From Podila epigama (Eukaryota > Mortierellomycota > Mortierellomycetes > Mortierellales > Mortierellaceae), in assembly GCA_015679605.1 (NCBI GenBank), contig JAAAVE010000118.1, forward strand, positions 4,423-32,061: DNA of 27,639 nt, in the 5' to 3' direction. How positions within the stretch are numbered: the stretch's first letter is position 1; every line of letters begins with the position of its first letter. The translations under genes and the position numbers were made by a program. Of the stretch, positions 21,501 through 27,639 are shown in pieces. The notes under the pieces were generated by a model. The model was not told the DNA's origin. It was given only the letters and a program-made list of their open reading frames with translations, and searched no databases.

Positions 21501-24500
21501 GACCTTGTTCCCGCCATGGGAGCCTATGATATCTCGGTAGAAGATGTCCAGATGCTGTTTGAGGCTGCTTACGACCCTCTGGAAATGTTTTATCGGCTCA
21601 CATCGACAACCGCCGTCGCAAGGCCTTCACTTTTCGAAAACATTAAAGATCAACTCGGTTCTCTGCCTGAGCTTCCAGCTCAATTTGAGCAGGATACGAG
21701 CGTGAACTCGAAACGCCTCACGGGAAGAGCACGCGCTGAATCTGTAGGGGAGTTTCCATCATCCTCTGGAAGGCGGGCGAGTGGTCATAGTGCTGGATTT
21801 AACCAGGGCTCCATGTTGGGACCCCAGGTCAGTCCACTATTCATTCGTGAGATAGAACAGCAGATGATGTATGCTATCGAAAAGATCTCTGAGAGGGTCG
21901 ATCCACCTGCCTACTTCAACTTTAACGGTCTCAACGCCAGTCTGACGACATATCCTGGCACAGTCGAGAAAATCATTTCCGCCAAAGGTGGATACACAGT
22001 CAGTATGTGGGCCAAGGTGACCGCCTTCCTGGAGAAGGAAACCGGTCTTTTCTGTTATGAGGAAGAGAATGGTACTCGGACCATCTTTGAGCTCTACTTC
22101 AAGTCTCTCGATCAGTCAAACCGCTTCTGCTTGTGTGTCCGTACTCAGCATTATCCGTCTCCTCCCGAGGACTATGTCTTTGACCGGTTTGACTTTGCAG
22201 AGACTGGGATCTGGCACCACATTGTCCTTGTGCACAACAAGACGATGAAACTGATGGTGGATGGTTGTACCATTCAATCATATGGAACCTTTAACCAGCG
22301 ACGGCAGGACAAGGACTCTGTTATGCTTGGGGTCTTTGGTCGGAAAGGAAGACACGCCATGTCCAGCGGTGTCCCAAATTCGCCAAGTTTCAATGAAATA
22401 GCTTCATCCACTGCCACACATCAATCGTCGCCACCATCAGACTCCAATAGTCAGCGCCAGAGCCAATATGGTCCGACTGCATCAATGTCGAACCTGGCGG
22501 CCACGACGACCACCTCTGCTCAGGAACCATCGTTGGGTTACTTTTGTGGCCAAGCTGATAGGGTTCTCTTCCTGCAAGGTGAGTGGGATCAAGCTACAGC
22601 CGAGAAAGTGTATAATCTCGGGCCCGCCTCCACAGAGTCATGGAAAGCACTTGATATCAAGAACACAGTCATTGCAGTGTTGGATCCCGAGGACTTTAAG
22701 CGGGACCTGGAGAAGGCTGCGGAGACACCAAAAGAAGTTGCTAGTCCGTCCACTAAATCCATAAGACAGGAGTTGTCAGATGCCTCGGATGATCGCATTA
22801 ACCTGGCCCACGGCATTCTCCAGGGTGGATGCACCATCCACAAGACACAGGCTATGCGCAATTTGATTGGCGAGGTTGGCGGAATCCAGCTCTGCTTCCG
22901 GTTCCTAGAGACGAGTCCCTCCCACCTGCAATTGGTGGGTCTCCGCGTGATTTCGAACTTACTCTACAAATCCCCCGAGAACCTGTCCCAGTTTCTGACC
23001 GAACTCAATGGCTACGATACCATGTACGAGTTGTTGGTGAACACAGCATCTGAGCTGACTGTTGAACATTTCGGTGTTCTGTTTGACATCGCAATCAATG
23101 GGATGACCAAGGATGAGCACTTGATACTGTCCAATATGCCGTGCGTGCAACTTATCCTACGCCTCCTGCCTAGTGTTGCAGATGCAGTTCAAGGCTATAT
23201 TCTCCGGACCTTGGTTGACCTAATTGTCGAGTCCTCTGAGAATATGCAACTGTGGCGGTCGTCGTTTGGGATGACCACGCTTTTTGACCTCCTCCGTTCG
23301 CTCCCAGCCCACCTCCGCCCGTTCCTCATGTGGACGTTAGAGTCCATGGTGGATGGAATCACTGTACAGGAGCTTGGATTGTTGATTGGTTTCATCGGTC
23401 ATGAAGAACCTCACTTGTTCGATGTGCGACAGGACATTATTGAGATGCTCTATAAGCGCATGACGACTGATCACTACCTGGTCGAGCTGCTTGGGTCTGG
23501 TCTCGAAGGAGTCACTGTCCTGATCGGCCTACTTGACTCACCGAATGAACACTTTAGAGTCTTGGTTTTGAAGATGATTGGCATCCTGCTCAGCGACAAC
23601 ATAAAGGCAGGCAATGCCGCATTGGACAAGCCCAACCTTGGAATTGAACTGATCCGATCGACATTGGAAAAGTATCCCCTCTCGATGGATGTTATTCAGG
23701 TACTCCTCGGCCTTGCTCAAAATAGCTACCGATGCGATCCAGTGTTCCGTCTAGATCCTCGAAAGTCAGCTGAAAGGGGCGCTCAGAGGGCAAGCGGCGT
23801 CACCCTATCGGGTCCTCCAGTGCCTCCCAAGGACAGTTCTGTCGTCGCATTGAGCTCAACAATGACTATTCCTATGACAGGGACCGGTCTTCAGGGCTCT
23901 CGTCTCACACAGGAGGACTCTCAGGGAGGTTCTGGAGAGCCAGCGATTGTAACAACTCAGGCGCAAAACCACGGTAATGCAGACTCGACTGCGAACATGT
24001 CTTTAGTAAAGCCCTATTCGATAGCTACAGAGTTGACGAAGGTGAATGGCACACCACACAAGAGAACAGCATCACCGGCTCTGAGCTTCACAGGAGGCGC
24101 AGGAGGCGCCAAGATCACGGACGAGTTGACTTATCCAAGTATGATGCGACTGATCCTGGAGTTGACTGGATCCTTACCTCATACGGATCTTGTTACGCAC
24201 ACATTGACGGATTTGAAGCGTCTCATGACATCGGAGAATATGAGGATCCTGTGGGAGGCAGGCTGGGTGAATTGGATTGGGGCCTTTATCCAGGACAAGA
24301 CCAAAGTCCGGGTCACATCGGCTGCCGAGAATCTGTCTTATAACCGAGCGATGGGAGTCTTGGACGGAATTATGCAAAAAATGATGATCTTTGACTTGTC
24401 CCGAAAGGGCTCGGTGACAGTACGAAACAAAGGCAAGTTCGTCAGCCAGGATGAGGATGTCGGAGTCCAACTTCGATTGACCGAGGCGGCCCTGACTTGG

Positions 24501-26117
24501 TTTGACAAGAACCCGAATCTCGACACGAATGCAGCTCAATTGATCTGCAAGGGTCTTGTGATTCTCTACAGACGTGTGGAAGAGCTTTCACAAAAGTTTG
24601 AGGCAAAGCAACGACAGGCAGAGAAGGCCCAGCTGGAGGCCATTGAGCGCAGCCGTACCCTCCGAGCTCAGCTTGACGCACAAGAACAAGAACGGGAGAG
24701 GCTTGCGTTAGAAGCGGTCTCATCTGCTTTGAGCGGGGTGTTGAACAGCCTAGGCGATGCAAACAACGGAGAAGAGTTTGACGCGAAATCAGTGCTCTTC
24801 AAGGCAGATGAAGGCGATACTGACGCGGAGGAAGTAGTGGTTGAGCGCGCAGACGAATCCTTGTCTTCTGGCAGCGATGGAACCGAGGCGTTGATGATGG
24901 GTCCAGGTGGTGGAGGCGCACCACTGTCGGGTTCCACTTCACCCACAGGATCGAGCACCTCGACACTGTCCTTGCCTCTGTCTGCCTTCTCTGCTACCAT
25001 GGCCACCTCTGACGCGAACAATAGTGGCCGTGTCTATCGTCACTCGAGCCAGCACACACGAGAATCATTCGAGTCGTCTGGACATCCCCGATCTCCTGTG
25101 AGCGGCACAAGCGGGACCGTTAGCAAACATGGCTTGATGATGGACGAGAGTCAAAGTCACCATCCGACAGCAACGATAAATCAACACCAGCCCCATAACC
25201 CTCATAGCTATTATAGCCATCATCATCAGCTTCACCATCACCATCACCATCTTCAACATTCGCACCACTCACGGCACCAAACCAGCCGTCGTCACCAGCA
25301 CTTGCAGAGCCGTTCGAGTTCCTCGACGCCACCAGCAGTTATGGATCACAACATGATGATGGTGCACCACCATCACCACCACCATTACCTCCATCAGCCA
25401 GATCTGGCATCCGGCAATGGTAACTTTTGGCCGCCTCTGATTCTGTACGAGCACTTTGCCACCTGTATCAATAATTTGGCATGTTACAACAACTCGGCTA
25501 TTCGATCTGCCATGAAATCGAGTGGTCTGTTCAAAATCCGGGACAGCCTGTTGGAGAAACTTGGAACACTGAACGATGGGTCAGATCTAGGATCAGGATC
25601 TGGATCAGGAAGCAGCAGTAATGTTGGTCCATATCCTTATCACCACCCACTATGGCAACAACACCAGCATCAACAGCAACAGCAACAACAACAACAACAT
25701 TCGCAATCCTACCAGCACAACCACCAGGTGCCACTTCACCACCCTGCACCAGTGGCAGCACGGCCCCTTGGCGCATTGGGCCAATCAACACAAACATCTT
25801 CCGCATCTTCAACGTCGCCGACGTACAAGGAGACGGACATACCAGATAATAATAACAACAACAGCAGCAATACCCTTCTGCAAAATCCTAATTTGAACAA
25901 CAGCAAATCAACTATTGCTTCTGCCACTGGATCCCCTTCATCGCCAGCACCGTCTTCATCAGCTTCGAGAAAGGACCATGCCAAGACTCAGAATACACAT
26001 TCTCTGCCCTCACATGCCAGTCAAGGTCGAAAGCGCCAGAGCCAACGATCCAGCCAGTCAGGCCAGTCAGGTCAGTCTGGCTTTGGTCTAGGCCTTGCCT
26101 TTTCTTCTACTCTTTAA
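15564..26117 (+). CDS. Giant armadillo/ConA-like scaffold, BEACH-protein-like but without BEACH
   Basis: Nine exons: 15564-15655, 16104-16274, 16410-16497, 16743-16896, 17022-17971, 18120-19061, 19164-19982, 20085-20236, 20360-26117, giving about 3041 residues. Phases match at all junctions; intron 4 is GC-AG. Residues 1-1120 are mostly helical armadillo-like repeats with a Ser-rich insert at about 215-330. After a Ser-rich linker (about 1155-1380) and more helices comes a ConA/LamG-like domain at about 1630-1870 (YTVSMWAKV, FCLCVRTQHY, GIWHHIVLVHNKTMKLMVDG). DUF4704-like helices follow to about 2255, then an AEGLAQ-free, charged coiled coil at about 2525-2580 and a His/Gln/Ser-rich tail. This order matches the region before PH-BEACH-WD40 in WDFY3/LRBA/neurobeachin, proteins of membrane traffic and autophagy, but the C-terminal module is absent. 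A trafficking scaffold role is inferred. There is no signal peptide or transmembrane segment. Confidence 0.85.
16498..16742 (+). other. Scaffold intron 3 with alternating purine-pyrimidine tract
   Basis: This 245-nt intron contains a GT/GC/CA-rich stretch at about 16591-16672, including GCGCACGCGTGTGTGTGT. Its composition differs clearly from neighbouring introns and is of the type that can adopt Z-DNA. Confidence 0.7.
16897..17021 (+). other. GC-AG intron in the scaffold gene
   Basis: The exon end ATAG is followed by GCAAGT, the usual consensus of GC donors, and the acceptor is ATATAG. The G|CC join gives an in-frame Ala and continues as KLEGYKKILRLL. The nearby GT at 16901-16902 would give phase 2 and break the frame, so the GC donor is preferred. 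Confidence 0.8.
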
Positions 26118-26331
26118 AAAAATATAGTCGCTGTCCCATTCTAGTTTTCTTTTCTTTTTTTCCCTACCCCTTCTCCTCTCATTGTAATACCCTTCAAACA
26201 CTTCAACTTCATAATCGTTTTTTTTTTTTTTTTTTTTTTCCTGCTCACTTTCTTCTTTTTAGTTTCTGCTTCCTTTCATCCAAATACATTTATATATTTA
26301 ATTAATGCGACCTTGTTTGTTAAATCCTTCC
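26118..26331. other. Convergent 3' spacer with T22 tract
   Basis: Two genes end facing each other across 214 bp. A run of 22 T sits at 26218-26239. A/T-rich sequence at about 26286-26302 (ATTTATATATTTAATTAAT) may contain polyadenylation elements for the minus-strand RhoGAP gene. No ORF is credible. Confidence 0.65.
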
Positions 26332-27133
26332 TTATCCAAAGATAATGGTCTTTCGGCGCTGATCTTTACCTGCTTGGTTCCGATTTTGAACACGGGGTGA
26401 TAAAATAGCTGAAGTGGTCAGCAGCAATGGGTCATTAACGGTTGAGGGTGACTTGGATGAGGAAGAAGGGGGTGGAGAAAATGCCGAAGAAAGAAAAGGT
26501 TGCTGAGAAGGAAGAGGAGGAGGAGGAGGAAGAGGAGGAGACGGAGAGGTAGAAAGGTGATAGGTTTCTTCGAAAACAATTCGCTGTTGCTGTTGCTGTT
26601 GCTTGTCCACATCCTCACCATGGTCATCGTCGTTCTCGTCCTCACTATCATTCAAAATCTCTGGGAACTCGCCGTCATCTCCTTCTTCTCCATCGTCATC
26701 ATCCACCTCCAATTCATCCAACAACTCTTCTTCTCCATCTAGCACTTCTTGTGCAATCTCCCCTGCTTCTTCTCCTTCGACTTCCTCGGCTTGCTCTCTT
26801 TCCTCTCCATCGGCAGCAGCGTTTTCATCCTCCTCCACATCAAACAACCAATGATACTGCAAAATCATGTTGCGAACAATGGATTGTTGATGGCCTAGGT
26901 TCTTCATCGACTTTGCAAAGGATGTGGCTGAACTTCCACCGGGACGAAGTAAAGTCGGTCCAAAGACAATCGCAAGGTTGGTCGCATACATATGGTTCAC
27001 TTCCTCGTAATCCGTGACGCGTTCAAGATGCTCAATGATCCGTTTGAGGAGGATATAGTTTGGTGCAGGAAGTGTTCGAATCAAGTCCTTCATGGTCATC
27101 AAGCGCTCGTCATAATCTTCTAGTGCTGTGTAG

Positions 27134-27185
<52 letters not shown>

Positions 27186-27577
27186 GTTGGCAATCATAAC
27201 ACCATGTGTAGTATGATAGGATAGTAGATAGAGAATAAACACAATAGTGAGCAAAATAATACAAGAATGCGCGGTGCAAAAAAAAACTGAATAGTTCAAA
27301 CAGCAAGACAAAAGGTTCAGCTATTATCTTATATATATATTTTTTTTCTTACCAGATGCAGCAATCAAATTCTCGTAAAGATGACTTGTAGTAACAGCTT
27401 CCGGTAATTCTCGTAGAAACTGCTTCAAAGCGCCTGCGACTACGTTGATATCCTTCCATTCATCACTCTCCAAATCCAATGCGGCCACGGCATCTGGTCC
27501 TGAGTTGAATTGCAGTCTTAGCTTGTTAATCGCAGAGACTGCTCCAGGTACTCGATAGATACCCACTTCTTCAAGAC
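26332..27577 (-). CDS. RhoGAP domain protein, C-terminal part (5' end beyond window)
   Basis: Two exons are visible in transcript order: 27577-27353 and 27119-26332, giving about 337 codons. Upstream exons lie beyond 27639. The domain starts GLEEVGIYRVPG, with the arginine finger in IYRVPG. It continues with INVVAGALKQFLRELPE, then across the phase-1 intron with DYDERLMTMKDLIRTLP, and NLAIVFGPTLLRPGG. These are the signature blocks of RhoGAP, which speeds GTP hydrolysis on Rho/Rac/Cdc42 GTPases in polarity and cytoskeleton control. After the domain comes a strongly Glu/Asp-rich tail (about 26620-26850), a Q6 run, a Pro/Ser-rich stretch and a basic end (KDQRRKTIIFG). What lies N-terminal is unknown, so the exact GAP subfamily cannot be named. 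Confidence 0.9.
27133..27185. repeat. GTT/AAC trinucleotide microsatellite in a RhoGAP intron
   Basis: About 17 tandem units read AAC in the gene sense. They lie just upstream of the acceptor (AG at 27121-27120) of the 233-nt intron 27352-27120. On the minus strand the tract is open in frame with the downstream exon as poly-Asn. Confidence 0.9.
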
Positions 27578-27639
27578 CTAGAATGCATGCGACATGTCAC
27601 AAAGATTCATATTTTTAGCAATTGATGGAAAACTTGTAG
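27578..27639 (-). other. Intron part of the RhoGAP gene at the window edge
   Basis: The 62 bases before the first visible RhoGAP exon end in CATTCTAG in gene sense, a good acceptor. They contain no credible coding sequence. The gene continues outside the window. Confidence 0.7.

Noticed and set aside
25150-25400. Repeated CATCAC/CACCAT units as a CRISPR-like or satellite array
   Set aside because: They are in-frame His codons inside the scaffold exon, with no fixed-length repeat-spacer order.
20361-26117. The 1918-codon ORF as a separate gene
   Set aside because: It opens at a GTG right after an acceptor. Exons 1-8 join in phase and form one continuous armadillo-like protein from 15564.

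Overview
The window is eukaryotic and most likely from a filamentous early-diverging fungus. Genes are close together and rich in short introns (about 50-450 nt, mostly 60-150 nt). Proteins carry long Ser/Gln/His/Gly low-complexity stretches, and homopolymer and microsatellite tracts are confined to introns and spacers. The gene style suggests Mucoromycota, perhaps Mortierellaceae. That is inference; no rRNA or other taxonomic marker is present.

Layout. (1) 460-3114, minus: a 3-exon gene for a DEDDh 3'-5' exonuclease of the ERI1 type joined to an RRM and five RanBP2-type zinc fingers. (2) 3256-7482, minus: a ~16-exon GH2 beta-mannosidase whose stop lies only 141 bp upstream of gene 1's start. 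(3) 7483-9086: a 1.6 kb divergent spacer with a perfect 11-bp inverted repeat and weak coding-like fragments. (4) 9087-12571, plus: an 8-exon secreted subtilisin-like protease with prodomain, inserted PA domain and Fn3-like C-terminal region. (5) 12988-14748, plus: a 7-exon gene for an unrecognised 262-residue, probably helical protein. (6) 14749-15563: promoter/leader region with short repeats and an uORF that overlaps the next start codon. (7) 15564-26117, plus: a 9-exon gene for a ~3041-residue armadillo/ConA-like scaffold that resembles the front part of BEACH proteins (WDFY3/neurobeachin type) but stops without BEACH or WD40 domains. (8) 26332-27577 and beyond, minus: the 3' part of a RhoGAP gene, convergent with (7).

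The genes look like ordinary neighbours, not a functional cluster: RNA processing, glycan breakdown, extracellular proteolysis, a membrane-traffic-type scaffold and Rho signalling. I read every exon chain by eye from reading-frame continuity, splice motifs and family motifs. Most junctions keep phase exactly; the uncertain ones are stated. I saw no tRNA, rRNA, CRISPR array or intact transposon.
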